A stretch of DNA of 64,000 nt. Source: Acidimicrobiales bacterium (GTDB taxonomy: Bacteria > Actinomycetota > Acidimicrobiia > Acidimicrobiales > Bog-793). Positions within the stretch are counted from its first letter, which is position 1; each line of letters starts with the position of its first letter. A program made the translations under genes and the position numbers. Under the pieces are notes generated by a model. The model was not told where the DNA came from. It saw nothing but the letters and a program-made list of their open reading frames with translations, and made no database searches. The stretch is from positions 1 to 64,000 of the forward strand of contig DATGLP010000013.1 in the NCBI GenBank assembly GCA_035294085.1, written 5' to 3'. Shown here piece by piece: positions 41,536 to 50,516 of the stretch.

Positions 41536-42408
41536 ATGCAGCTCGGCTTGCACATCTCGGACTTCACCTGGCCCGGCGGGGCGCCCGAGCTTCGGAGCAC
41601 GTTGCGGCGGGTCGCGGCCGCGGCCGAGGAGGCGGGCTTCGCGAGGATCAGCGTCATGGACCACTTCTGGCAGATCGGCGCGATCGGACCGCCGGAGAAC
41701 GAGATGCTCGAGGCGTACACGACCCTCGGCTACCTCGCGGCGCACACCGAGCGGGTCGAGCTGCTGACCCTCGTGAGCGGCGTCATCTACCGGGAGCCAG
41801 CCCTGCTCGCGAAGGCGGTGAGCACGCTCGACGTCCTCTCGGGCGGCCGCGCCTGGCTCGGCATCGGCGCCGCATGGAACGAGGAGGAGTCGCGCGGCCT
41901 CGGCTTCCGCTTCCCGTCGGCTCGCGAGCGGTTCGAGCGGCTCGAGGAGGCGATCCAGATCTGCCTCCAGCTGTGGAGTGACGAGGAGGCCCCGTACGTG
42001 GGGCGCCACTACGAGCTCGGGCGCACGCTGCACGCACCGCAGCCCATCTCACGCCCGCACCCGCCGATCCTCATCGGTGGCGGCGGCGAGCGGAGGACCC
42101 TGCGCCTGGTGGCGCGCTACGCGCGGGCCTGCAACCTCTTCGCGGGACCGGACGTGAAGCGCAAGCTCGACGTGCTCGCCGAGCACTGCGAGCGGGAGGG
42201 TCGGCCCTTCGAGGACGTCGAGAAGACCGTCGCGTACACCTTCGACGTCGGCGCCTCGGGCGAGCGCGTCGACCGGATCGTGGACGAGCTCGGCGAGCTC
42301 GCCGGCCTCGGCTTCAGCGTCGCGATGGGCCGGGTGGTCAACGCGTCGGCGATCTGGCCGATCGAGCTCATCGGCGAGCGGGTCGTCCCCGCCGTCGCCG
42401 GCCTCTGA
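41536..42408 (+). CDS. LLM class F420-dependent oxidoreductase
   Basis: 290 residues from ATG 41536, with GGAGGAGG. It has the luciferase-like TIM barrel signatures MQLGLHISDFTWPGGAPELR, ISVMDHFWQIG, EAYTTLGYLAAHTERVELLT, AKAVSTLDVLSGGRAWLGIG, AAWNEEESRGLGFRFPSARE, RFERLEEAIQICLQLWSDEE and PPILIGGGGERRTLRLVARY. The closest annotation class is the LLM class F420-dependent oxidoreductases of actinobacteria. It probably reduces or oxidises an unknown small molecule using F420. It is the first of a co-directional set that continues with GH3. Confidence 0.9.
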   Translation: MQLGLHISDFTWPGGAPELRSTLRRVAAAAEEAGFARISVMDHFWQIGAIGPPENEMLEAYTTLGYLAAHTERVELLTLVSGVIYREPALLAKAVSTLDVLSGGRAWLGIGAAWNEEESRGLGFRFPSARERFERLEEAIQICLQLWSDEEAPYVGRHYELGRTLHAPQPISRPHPPILIGGGGERRTLRLVARYARACNLFAGPDVKRKLDVLAEHCEREGRPFEDVEKTVAYTFDVGASGERVDRIVDELGELAGLGFSVAMGRVVNASAIWPIELIGERVVPAVAGL

Positions 42409-42494
42409 GCGCCGCGGCGCCGAGGCCGCCGGCGCGCCGCGCCGTCGCGGCGGCGATCCTCGCGCTGGCAGGCGGTTCTCTCGCCCGTGCGCCG

Positions 42495-43541
42495 GTGCTG
42501 CCACCACGGGCGAGCTGTGGCTCGCCGGCCCGGTGGCCCCTGGCGCGGCTCGCGGCACGCGTCCTCGCCGTGCCGGTGGACGAGGCCAACCCGCAGACGG
42601 TCACGCCGGAGGTGGCCGCCGGGGCGGGTGGGGTGCTGCTCCTCGGCTCCTCGGCGCCCGCCGACCTCCGCCAGCGGCTCGTGGCGCTCGCGCGCGCCGC
42701 CAGCGGCGGACCTCCGCCGCTCGTCATGGTGGACGAGGAGGGCGGGTCGGTGCAGCGGCTCGCCGCGATCGTCGGCCCGGTGCCCTCGGCGCGCGCGATG
42801 GCAGCGACGATGTCGGCCGCCGCGATCGAGGCCCTCGCCTACCGCCTCGGGCGGCGCCTCGCCGCCCTCGGCGTCACGATGGACCTCGCGCCGGTCCTCG
42901 ACCTCGACGCCGGACCGGGGCCGAGCGAGTCGGATCCGGACGGGACCCGGTCCTTCGGGCTCGACGAGCGCCGGGTGGCGGCGGACGGCATCGCCTTCGC
43001 GCGGGGGCTGGAGCGAGCCGGCGTGATCCCCGTCGCCAAGCACTTCCCCGGCCTGGGTGGCGCCAGTGGCAACACGGACTTCGAGCCGGCGAGGACGCCC
43101 CCCCTCGCCGTCCTGTGGCGGCACGGCCTCGTGCCCTTCGAGCGCGCGGTCGCGGCCGGCCTGCCAGCGGTCATGGTGGCGAACGCCACGATCCCCGGGC
43201 TCACCTCGAAGCCGGCGAGCCTGTCGGTTCGGGCCATCGCCGGGCTACTGCGCGCACGCCTCGGCTTTCGGGGGCTCGTGCTCACGGACTCGCTCTCAGC
43301 CGTTGCCGTCTCGTCGGCTGGCTACTCGGTGCCGGACGCCGTCGTGGCGGCGATCAGGGCGGGAGCGGACATGGTCCTCTACAACGCGAGCCAGGGGGAC
43401 GTCGCGCGCCTCACGCACGCGTCGATGGCCGCGCTCGTGGGCGCTGTCCGTTCGAAGCGCCTCGCGCGCGACCGCCTCGTCTCGGCAGCGGAGGACGTGC
43501 TCCGGGCGCAAGGTGCCGCGTGCCGGGACGGCGCGCGCTGA
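42495..43541 (+). CDS. GH3 family beta-N-acetylhexosaminidase (NagZ/LpqI-like)
   Basis: 348 residues from GTG 42495. The frame is protein-like further upstream and encodes a signal-peptide-like stretch (RRAVAAAILALAGGSLARAP) back to CTG 42405, which would overlap the previous stop as CTGA. GH3 motifs: [49 protein letters not shown] and [14 protein letters not shown], with the nucleophile Asp. Actinobacterial LpqI-type enzymes are exported and recycle peptidoglycan by removing N-acetylglucosamine. Without the upstream part it would be cytoplasmic, so the true start matters. Confidence 0.8.
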   Translation: MLPPRASCGSPARWPLARLAARVLAVPVDEANPQTVTPEVAAGAGGVLLLGSSAPADLRQRLVALARAASGGPPPLVMVDEEGGSVQRLAAIVGPVPSARAMAATMSAAAIEALAYRLGRRLAALGVTMDLAPVLDLDAGPGPSESDPDGTRSFGLDERRVAADGIAFARGLERAGVIPVAKHFPGLGGASGNTDFEPARTPPLAVLWRHGLVPFERAVAAGLPAVMVANATIPGLTSKPASLSVRAIAGLLRARLGFRGLVLTDSLSAVAVSSAGYSVPDAVVAAIRAGADMVLYNASQGDVARLTHASMAALVGAVRSKRLARDRLVSAAEDVLRAQGAACRDGAR

Positions 43542-43581
43542 GCGCTTGGGCCGCCGGCGCGCTCGGCGCGAGACTGCTCGC

Positions 43582-44583
43582 GTGCTCGCGTGGGTGGTGG
43601 CGCGCCCGGGTCCGATCGAGACCTCGCCGCTTCAGCGCGTGGACCGCCCGGCCCCCGAGCCGGCGCCCGGGGAGATCCGAGTCCGGGTTCGGGCCTGCGG
43701 CGTCTGCCGCACCGACCTGCACCTCGCCGAGGGCGACCTCCCGCCCCGCCGGCCGGGCGTCGTGCCCGGGCACGAGGTCGTCGGCGTCGTCGACCGCCTC
43801 GGCGCGGGATGTCGTCGCTTCGCGCTCGGGGCGCGCGTCGGCATCGCCTGGCTGCGCCACACCTGCGGCGTGTGCCGGTACTGCGCCCGTGGCGACGAGA
43901 ACCTGTGCGTCGCGCCGGGCTTCACCGGCTGGGACGCGGACGGCGGCTACGCGCAGTTCGCGGTCGTCCACGAGGACTACGCCTACGAGCTGCCGGCGGG
44001 CTGGACGGACGAGCAGGCCGCACCGCTGTTGTGCGCGGGCATCATCGGCTACCGCGCGCTGCGCCGCGCCGATCTGCCCGCGGGCGGCCGTCTCGGCATC
44101 TACGGGTTCGGCGCCTCGGCGCACCTCGCAGCCCAGGTCGCGCGCTTCGAAGGGGCCACGGTCCACGTGATGACCCGCTCGGCGCGCGCCCGGGCGCTCG
44201 CGCTCGAGCTCGGCTGCGCCTCCGCACAGGGGGCGGAGGACCCGCCGCCCGAGCCGCTCGACGCGGCCATCCTGTTCGCCCCCTCGGGCGCGCTCGTGCC
44301 TGTCGCGCTGCGCGCCCTCGACCGTGGGGGCACGCTCGCAGTCGCCGGCATCCACCTCTCGTCGATCCCGGGCCTCGACTACGAGCGCGAGCTGTTCCAA
44401 GAGCGCGTGCTGAAGAGCGTGACCGCCAACACGCGCGCCGACGGGGAAGCCTTCCTCACCGTCGCGCGCCGCGCCGACCTGCGGGTCGTCACGACGCCGT
44501 ATCCGCTCGAGCAGGCAGACGTGGCGCTGCGAGACCTCGCCCACGACGCCGTCGAGGGTGCGGCCGTACTCGTGGCGAGCTGA
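43582..44583 (+). CDS. Zinc-dependent alcohol dehydrogenase (MDR family)
   Basis: 333 residues. Catalytic zinc site: [19 protein letters not shown] and [14 protein letters not shown]. Structural zinc site: [40 protein letters not shown]. The nucleotide-binding Rossmann is [20 protein letters not shown] with GxGxx[21 protein letters not shown] is typical of the AdhA-like bacterial subgroup. GTG 43582 begins the first strand. It lies 40 bp after the GH3 gene. It oxidises alcohols or reduces aldehydes with NAD(P); the substrate is not evident. Confidence 0.9.
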   Translation: MLAWVVARPGPIETSPLQRVDRPAPEPAPGEIRVRVRACGVCRTDLHLAEGDLPPRRPGVVPGHEVVGVVDRLGAGCRRFALGARVGIAWLRHTCGVCRYCARGDENLCVAPGFTGWDADGGYAQFAVVHEDYAYELPAGWTDEQAAPLLCAGIIGYRALRRADLPAGGRLGIYGFGASAHLAAQVARFEGATVHVMTRSARARALALELGCASAQGAEDPPPEPLDAAILFAPSGALVPVALRALDRGGTLAVAGIHLSSIPGLDYERELFQERVLKSVTANTRADGEAFLTVARRADLRVVTTPYPLEQADVALRDLAHDAVEGAAVLVAS

Positions 44584-44802
44584 GCGGTCGGGGCCGGCGG
44601 GTCGGGCGGGGCGGCTCGCGTCGCGCGCTCTGCCAGCTTGGCCGGTCGGCGCCGGCGGGCTCCCTGCCGCTCGACCGACGCGCCGCGTCCTGGCGGTGGC
44701 TGCTCGCGCCGTCGCTCGGTGTGGCCGGCCGGAGCGGGTCGGCTCCAGCACGGCGCGGCGTGGCGCGACCTGCGGCCGGGGCCGCTCCGCTAGCTTCGGG
44801 CG
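44584..44802. other. Intergenic, nothing identified
   Basis: 219 bp between the alcohol dehydrogenase and the phosphoesterase. The plus strand is open but Arg/Gly-rich without features. Confidence 0.3.
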
Positions 44803-45786
44803 GTGCGCTGGCGCCGGATCTCGTTCGTGCTCGCCGTCCTCGCCGGAGCTTCCCTCGTCGGGCCGCTCGCAGGGGCGACGACGTCGAGGGCGCCGGGCCG
44901 TGCGCGAGCCGGTGTGCCGGCCTTCTCGCACGTGTTCGTCGTCGTGATGGAGAACCTCGGCTACGCCGGGGCGATCGCCGTCCCGGGCTTCGCCCGCCTC
45001 GCCGCGCGCTACGCCTCGGCGACCCGCTACTACGCGTTCGGCCACCCGAGCCTGCCGAACTACCTCGACCTCACGAGCGGCTCGTCCTGGGGCATTGCGA
45101 GCGACTGCCCGACGTGCTACGTCGCCGCGCCGAACGTCGCCTCCCAGCTCCAGGCGGCGCACGTCTCGTGGGGTGCCTACATGGAGGGCGTGCCGAGCCC
45201 GTGCTGGCTCGCCCCCTACGGGCCGGGGGGCTACGCCGGCAAGCACGACCCGTTCGCCTACTACCTGGCCATCCGCGACAGCCGCGCCGCCTGCTCGCAC
45301 ATCCGGCCGCTCCCCGACCTCTACCGCGCGCTGGCGGGGCCCGCTGCGGCGGTCCCGCGCTTCGTGTGGGTGACGCCCAACCTGTGCCACGACGGCCACG
45401 ACTGCCCGCCGAGCGTGGCAGCGGCCTGGCTCGACGGCTTCGTCGGGCGTGTCGTCGCGAGCGCCGCCTGGCGACACCGGGGGGTCCTCTTCGTGACCTG
45501 GGACGAGGCGAACGGGGACTCCTCGGGCGTGGGCGCGTCCGGTCGCGTCACGGCCGGCGGGGGCGGTGGGCGGGTGCTCACCCTCGTGATCGCGCCGGGA
45601 GTACCCGCCGGACTGCGAGTCGGCGCCGTGTACGACCACGACAGCCTGCTCGCGACGGTGGAGGACGCCTTCGGGCTGCCGCTGCTCAACGGGGCGCGCC
45701 GCGCGGCGCCGCTCACGGCGTTCTTCCAGGCGCGCCGGACGCCGGCGCGCGCCGGCGCGCGGCCGGCGAGACGGGCGCGCGCGTGA
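44803..45786 (+). CDS. Secreted phosphoesterase (acid phosphatase / PLC-like)
   Basis: 327 residues. Signal peptide: RRISFVLAVLAGASLVGPLA, GATTSRA. The PF04185-type motifs match those in the GH16 fusion: HVFVVVMENLGYAGAIAVPG, FGHPSLPNYLDLTSGSSWGI, VLFVTWDEANGD and VYDHDSLLATVEDAFGLPLL. It is thus a stand-alone paralogue of that fusion's first domain. Family members hydrolyse phosphate monoesters or phospholipids outside the cell. GTG 44803 is the start. Its stop overlaps the start of the alpha/beta hydrolase by 4 bp. Confidence 0.88.
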   Translation: MRWRRISFVLAVLAGASLVGPLAGATTSRAPGRARAGVPAFSHVFVVVMENLGYAGAIAVPGFARLAARYASATRYYAFGHPSLPNYLDLTSGSSWGIASDCPTCYVAAPNVASQLQAAHVSWGAYMEGVPSPCWLAPYGPGGYAGKHDPFAYYLAIRDSRAACSHIRPLPDLYRALAGPAAAVPRFVWVTPNLCHDGHDCPPSVAAAWLDGFVGRVVASAAWRHRGVLFVTWDEANGDSSGVGASGRVTAGGGGGRVLTLVIAPGVPAGLRVGAVYDHDSLLATVEDAFGLPLLNGARRAAPLTAFFQARRTPARAGARPARRARA

Positions 45787-47306
45787 CCGGCCGCGCGCGG
45801 GGGGGCCAGCTCGGCTCGCGGCGCGCCGGGCGGGGCGTCGGTGCGACAGCCGTCGCGCTCGTCCTGGTCGCCGAGGCGCTGGCCGTGGTCGGCGGTCCGC
45901 TGCCGGCCGGCGCGGCAGCGAGCGGCCTCGCGTGGCGGCCGTGCGCGACCCGCTTCCGATGCGCCACGCTGCGTGTTCCCCTCTCCTACGCCCATCCGGA
46001 CGGGGCGACCATCGGGCTGAGCGTCGTGATGCTGCCGGCCACGCGCCACGCGGCCGGGGACGTGGTCCTCAACCCCGGCGGGCCGGGCGGGTCGGGCGTT
46101 GCCTTCCTCGAGCAGGCGTGGCGGGCCTTCCCCGCTGCGCTGCGCTCGTCGTTCAACCTCGTGAGCTTCGACCCCCGCGGCGTCGGCCGCAGCGACCCGG
46201 TTCGCTGCGTCGGACCTGCCGGGACGCGCGCGCTCTTGCGGGTGGACCCGGCGCCGGTCACGGCCCGCCAGGTCCGCGCCCTCGTCGCGGCGACGAAGTC
46301 GTTCGTCGCCGCCTGCCGGGCGCACACCCCCGCTGCGCTGCTCGAGAACGTGTCGAGCCTCGACACCGCGCGCGACCTCGACCGTCTGCGCGCCGCGCTC
46401 GGTCAGGCGCGCCTCAACTACCTCGGCTTCTCCTACGGCACCTACCTCGGTGAGCTCTACGCCTCGCTCTTCCCGTCGCGGGTGCGTGCGCTCGTGCTCG
46501 ACGGCGTCGTCGACCCGGCGCTGTCGACCGTCGCCGGCGACCTCCAGCAGGCGCGAGGGTTCGAGTCGGAGCTCGCGCACTTCTTCTCCTGGTGCGACGC
46601 CACGCCGAGCTGCCGGCGGGAGCTGCCCGGTGGGGCGGCGGCGGCCTACGGCGCCGTCTTCGCCCGCCTCGTGGCGGGCCATGCGCTGGTCGCGCACCTG
46701 CGACCGGCCTTCGGCGGCACGCAGCCGGTCACCTACGGCGTCGCCGTGGTGGGCGCCGTCGCCGCCCTCTACTCGGAGAGCACCTGGCCGGACCTCGCCG
46801 CCGCGCTCGCGTCGGCGCGGGCAGGCGACGGCGACCTCTTCGCGGCGCTCGCCTTCAGCTACGCGGGCGCCGAGCCGGACGGTCAGTTCACGAACGAGCT
46901 GGCGGCGGAGACCGCGATCAGCTGCGTGGACCGGCCCGCCCCGCGCACGCTCGCCGCCTACGAGGCGCTCGCGGCTCGGCTCGCGCGCCTCGCCCCGCAC
47001 TTCGGGGCTGCCGAGGCGTGGGGGACGCTGCCGTGCGCCTACTGGCCGGTGCGGCCCTCGGGCGTGGTCGGGCCGATCCGCGCGCCGGGCACGCCGACCA
47101 TCCTCGTGGTCGGCACGACGGGCGACCCCGCCACGCCCTACGCGGCTGCCAGGGCGGTCGCCCACGAGCTCGCGCACGCCGTGCTGCTCACGCGCGTCGG
47201 GGAGGGGCACACCGCCTACCTCGGCAGCACCTGCGTCCAGCGCTACGTCGACCGGTACCTCGCCACGGGGATCGCGCCTCGGCCGGGCACGACCTGCCGA
47301 GGCTGA
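45783..47306 (+). CDS. Exported alpha/beta hydrolase (tripeptidyl aminopeptidase-like)
   Basis: 507 residues. The signal segment GATAVALVLVAEALAVVGGP, LPAGAAA leads to the mature enzyme. Oxyanion region: VVLNPGGPGGSG. VSFDPRGVGRSDPVRC follows, then the nucleophile elbow LNYLGFSYGTYLGELYASLF (GxSxG). The C-terminal TAP-like part (TPTILVVGTTGDPATPYAAA, ARAVAHELAHAVLLTRVGEG, HTAYLGSTCVQRYVDRYLAT) carries the catalytic Asp and His. Cys pairs (CATRFRC, CDATPSC) suggest disulfides. Such enzymes release peptides from N-termini or hydrolyse esters. GTG 45783 is coupled to the phosphoesterase gene (GTGA). Confidence 0.9.
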   Translation: MTGRARGGQLGSRRAGRGVGATAVALVLVAEALAVVGGPLPAGAAASGLAWRPCATRFRCATLRVPLSYAHPDGATIGLSVVMLPATRHAAGDVVLNPGGPGGSGVAFLEQAWRAFPAALRSSFNLVSFDPRGVGRSDPVRCVGPAGTRALLRVDPAPVTARQVRALVAATKSFVAACRAHTPAALLENVSSLDTARDLDRLRAALGQARLNYLGFSYGTYLGELYASLFPSRVRALVLDGVVDPALSTVAGDLQQARGFESELAHFFSWCDATPSCRRELPGGAAAAYGAVFARLVAGHALVAHLRPAFGGTQPVTYGVAVVGAVAALYSESTWPDLAAALASARAGDGDLFAALAFSYAGAEPDGQFTNELAAETAISCVDRPAPRTLAAYEALAARLARLAPHFGAAEAWGTLPCAYWPVRPSGVVGPIRAPGTPTILVVGTTGDPATPYAAARAVAHELAHAVLLTRVGEGHTAYLGSTCVQRYVDRYLATGIAPRPGTTCRG

Positions 47307-47346
47307 GGCGGCCCCGGCGCCCGTCGGGCCGGTAGGGTGCGCGGGG

Positions 47347-47958
47347 GTGGCCCAGCACGACCGACCGCTGCGAGAGGACGAGGCCGGAGAGGACCCTGTC
47401 GAGCTCCTCGCGCGCTGGTACGAGGAGGCGGCGCGCGCGCTGCGCCTGCCCGAGGCCATGGCGCTCGCGACCGCAGGTCGCAGCGGTCGCCCGAACGTGC
47501 GCATGGTGCTGCTGAAGCGCTTCGACGAGCGCGGCCTCGTCTTCTTCACGAACTACGAGAGCGCGAAGGCACGCGAGCTCGACGAGAACCCGCGCGCCGC
47601 CGCCGTGCTCCACTGGGACCCCCTCGGCCGCCAGGTGCGCGTCGAGGGCGAGGTGGTGCGCGTCGCCGCGGCCGAGTCGGACGCCTACTTCGCCACCCGG
47701 CCGCGGGCCGCGCAGCTCGGGGCGTGGGCCTCGCGCCAGAGCGAGCCGATCGCGAGCCGCGAGGAGCTCGACGCCCGGGTCGCGGCGGTGGCGGCGCGCT
47801 TCGCCGGCCGAGCCGTCGAACGGCCACCGTTCTGGGGCGGCTTCCGGCTCGTGCCCGACGCCTTCGAGTTCTGGCAGAACCGGGCCGATCGGCTCCACGA
47901 CCGCCTCGCCTACCGCCGAGCCGGGACGGGCTGGCGCCGGACGCGCCTGCAGCCGTGA
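47347..47958 (+). CDS. pdxH: Pyridoxamine 5'-phosphate oxidase
   Basis: 203 residues. The full PdxH pattern is present: ALATAGRSGRPNVRMVLLKR, FDERGLVFFTNYESAKAREL, DENPRAAAVLHWDPLGRQVR, VEGEVVRVAAAESDAYFATR, ASRQSEPIASREELDAR and the C-terminal PPFWGGFRLVPDAFEFWQNR ADRLHDR. It oxidises pyridoxine or pyridoxamine phosphate to pyridoxal phosphate using FMN. GTG 47347 is chosen as the nearest start before the N-terminal helix. It is convergent with tlpA. Confidence 0.93.
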   Translation: MAQHDRPLREDEAGEDPVELLARWYEEAARALRLPEAMALATAGRSGRPNVRMVLLKRFDERGLVFFTNYESAKARELDENPRAAAVLHWDPLGRQVRVEGEVVRVAAAESDAYFATRPRAAQLGAWASRQSEPIASREELDARVAAVAARFAGRAVERPPFWGGFRLVPDAFEFWQNRADRLHDRLAYRRAGTGWRRTRLQP

Positions 47959-47977
47959 GCGGCGCGTCGGGCAGCCG

Positions 47978-48574
47978 TCAGCGCGTCGGGCGGCCGTGCT
48001 CGAGGGCGGCCACCTGGCGCTCGAGGCCGGCGGTGCCCTCGCGGCCGAGGACCTCGTCGACGACCCGTCCGCGCGCGTCGAGGAAGAAGGTCACGGGCAG
48101 GTCGGCGACGCCGTAGGCGCGGGCGAAGGCGAGGCTCGCGCTGTCCCGCACGACCGGGTAGCGCGCGCCGGCGGCGCGCAGGAGCGAGAGCGCGCGCCCG
48201 GGGGTCGAGTCGTTCGTGTCGACGCCGAGGAACCGGACGCGCCCGTCCGCGGCTCGAAAGGCGCGCGCGAACGCCCCGAGCTCGGCCGCGCACGCCGGGC
48301 ACCAGGAGGCGAAGACGTTGACGACGGCCGGGTGGCCGGCGAGGAGCGAGCGGACGCGAAGCGGCCGCCCCCCGCCGAGGCGGGGGAGCACGAAGTCGAG
48401 GGGCGCTCGGGCGCCGAGCCGCAGCGTCGCCGACGCCGCGGGGGAGACGGCGACGGCCGCGGGCGGGCTCGCGCGCCACGCGGCGAGCGCGCCGGCGGTG
48501 GCGAGTCCTCCGACGCCCACGAGGATGCCCGCCGCGACGAGCGCCCGGTGGCGTCTCGCGCCCGCGCGCGCCAC
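47978..48574 (-). CDS. TlpA-like membrane-anchored thiol-disulfide protein
   Basis: 198 residues. An N-terminal anchor (ALVAAGILVGVGGLATAGAL) precedes an extracytoplasmic thioredoxin fold with VVNVFASWCPACAAELGAFA (Cys92-x-x-Cys95), VRFLGVDTNDSTPGRALSLL and VADLPVTFFLDARGRVV, where the cis-Pro is conserved. It resembles AhpC/TSA-type TlpA or ResA proteins that reduce disulfides, for instance in cytochrome c maturation. The start is 11 bp after the transketolase stop, so the two may be co-transcribed, though their functions are not obviously linked. Confidence 0.85.
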   Translation of the reverse strand: MARAGARRHRALVAAGILVGVGGLATAGALAAWRASPPAAVAVSPAASATLRLGARAPLDFVLPRLGGGRPLRVRSLLAGHPAVVNVFASWCPACAAELGAFARAFRAADGRVRFLGVDTNDSTPGRALSLLRAAGARYPVVRDSASLAFARAYGVADLPVTFFLDARGRVVDEVLGREGTAGLERQVAALEHGRPTR

Positions 48575-48584
48575 GTCGGTTCCC

Positions 48585-50435
48585 CTAGCCCCGGACGAGG
48601 CGGGTGGCGGCGCTCACGATGTGCGGGGCGGAGATGCCGGCCGCGTCGAGCAGCTCGGCCGAGGTGCCCGAGCCCACGAGCGTGCGCACCGCGAGGTGGG
48701 CGACGCGCACGGGCACCCCGGCGGCGGCGAGCGCGCTCAGCACGGCCTCGCCGAGGCCGCCGGCGGGGTAGTGGTCCTCGGCGACGACGAGGCGGCCGCC
48801 GGTCGCCTCGCAGCTCGAGACGAGGAGGTCCACGTCGATCGGCTTCACGCTGTAGCAGTCGACGACGCGCGCCGAGATGCCGCGAGCGGCGAGCGTCTCG
48901 GCTGCCCGCAGCGCCTCGTGCACCGTGACGCCGGCCCCGACGAGCGTGACGTCGTCGGCGGCGTGCGCCGAGACGAGCTTCGCGCGCCCGATCGGGAACT
49001 GCTCGGTCGGGCCGTAGATCACCGGGTAGGCGCCGCGGGTCGTCCGGATGTAGGTGATGCCGGGGTGGTCGGCGGCGGCGATCGTGAGCGCGGCCGCGCT
49101 CGTCGCGTCGCAGGGGTACAAGACGGTGGAGCCGTGCACGGCGCGCATCGCCGCGAGGTCCTCGAGCGCCATCTGCGAGGGTCCGTCCGCGCCGATCTCG
49201 ACGCCCGCGTGCGACCCCGCGAGGCGGAGGGAGACACCGGAGATCCCGGCCATCCGGACGAAGTCGAGCGCGCGCGAGAAGAAGGCGCCGAACGTAGCCG
49301 CGTAGGTCACGTAGCCGCGGACCGAGATCCCCGTCGCCGCGGCGACCATGAGCTGCTCGGCGATGAAGCACTCGACGTAGCGCTCGGGTGCCGCCTTCTG
49401 GAACTCGTCGGCGTGCGTCGAGTTGCCGACCTCGGCGTCGAGCACGACGACCTCGGGGCGTGCCGCGAGGGCGGCGAGCGCGTCCCCGAAGGCGCGGCGG
49501 GTCGCGAGCTTCGCGCCGAGCTCGTAGGTCGGAACGGCGACCTGCGCCTTCGGGTCGGGGGCGATGGCGGGCGTGCCGGCCGGCGGGGGGAGGGACGCGA
49601 CGCGGTAGGAGGTCGTGCCGCCGAGCGCGGCGACGGCCCGCTCGGCGAGGTCGGGCGGGAGCGCGGTGCCGTGCCAGCCGTTGCGGTCCTCGATCTCGGG
49701 GACGCCCTTGCCCTTCACGGTCTTGGCGAGGATGACGGCGGGGCGGTCTGCGGCACGGGCCTCGCCGAGCGCTGCATCGATCGCGGCGAGGTCGTGGCCG
49801 TCCACCGTGAGCGCGCGGCAGCCGAAGGCCTCGACGCGAGCCGCGTAGGCGTCGAGGTCCCAGCCGAGCTCGGTGGGGCCGCGCTGGCCCAGCCGGTTGA
49901 CGTCGACGAGCACGACGAGGTTGGCGAGGCCGTAGAAGCCGGCCTTGTCGAGGGCCTCCCAGACGGCGCCCTCGGCGAGCTCCGAGTCGCCGCAGAGCGC
50001 GTAGACGCGGGCGTCGAGGCGGTCGAGCCGGCTGATCGCGTAGGCGATCCCCACGCAGGTCGCGATCCCGACGCCGAGGGAGCCGGTCGCCACGTCGACC
50101 CAGGGGAGCGCGGGGGTGGGGTGCCCCTGCAGGGGGGAGCCGAAGCGGCGGTAGGTACCGATGAGGGCGTCCTCGTCGATGACGCCGACCGCCCGGTACA
50201 GGGAGTAGAGCAGCGGGGAGGCGTGGCCCTTGGAGAAGACGAGGTGGTCGTTCGTCGGGCGCTGCGGGTGCTCCCAGTCGTAGCGCAGGTGGCGGGTGGC
50301 GAGGACGGCCACGAGGTCGGCGGCCGAGAGCGAGGACGTCGGGTGCCCCGAGCCGGCCGCCGTGGAGCAGCGGATCGAGTCGACTCGGAGCTGGCGCGCG
50401 AGATCGCTGGCTGCCTGGAGGTCCTGAGCGAGCAT
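48585..50435 (-). CDS. tkt: Transketolase
   Basis: 616 residues, the short mammalian/archaeal-like form. TPP-binding motifs: HPTSSLSAADLVAVLATRHL, FSKGHASPLLYSLYRAVGVI, GDSELAEGAVWEALDKAGFY and VDVNRLGQRGPTELGWDLDA. The Pyr domain has ECFIAEQLMVAAATGISVRG, with the catalytic Glu, and the C-terminal domain has VVDCYSVKPIDVDLL. It moves two-carbon units between sugar phosphates in the pentose phosphate pathway. ATG 50435 follows GAGGTGCC. The more usual actinobacterial tkt is about 700 residues, so this is probably an additional or distinct type. Confidence 0.9.
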   Translation of the reverse strand: MLAQDLQAASDLARQLRVDSIRCSTAAGSGHPTSSLSAADLVAVLATRHLRYDWEHPQRPTNDHLVFSKGHASPLLYSLYRAVGVIDEDALIGTYRRFGSPLQGHPTPALPWVDVATGSLGVGIATCVGIAYAISRLDRLDARVYALCGDSELAEGAVWEALDKAGFYGLANLVVLVDVNRLGQRGPTELGWDLDAYAARVEAFGCRALTVDGHDLAAIDAALGEARAADRPAVILAKTVKGKGVPEIEDRNGWHGTALPPDLAERAVAALGGTTSYRVASLPPPAGTPAIAPDPKAQVAVPTYELGAKLATRRAFGDALAALAARPEVVVLDAEVGNSTHADEFQKAAPERYVECFIAEQLMVAAATGISVRGYVTYAATFGAFFSRALDFVRMAGISGVSLRLAGSHAGVEIGADGPSQMALEDLAAMRAVHGSTVLYPCDATSAAALTIAAADHPGITYIRTTRGAYPVIYGPTEQFPIGRAKLVSAHAADDVTLVGAGVTVHEALRAAETLAARGISARVVDCYSVKPIDVDLLVSSCEATGGRLVVAEDHYPAGGLGEAVLSALAAAGVPVRVAHLAVRTLVGSGTSAELLDAAGISAPHIVSAATRLVRG

Positions 50436-50516
50436 GTTGGCACCTCGGACGAGTTGGGGACTCGCCCTAGGCTAGTGGCGCTCGCCCGGCCCGGCTCCGC
50501 AGCCGGCGGCCCGGAC

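Noticed and set aside
43590-45780. Long plus-strand extension upstream of the alpha/beta hydrolase
   Set aside because: It crosses the alcohol dehydrogenase and phosphoesterase genes in the wrong frame. The hydrolase start at 45783 is fixed by the GTGA overlap and the signal peptide.
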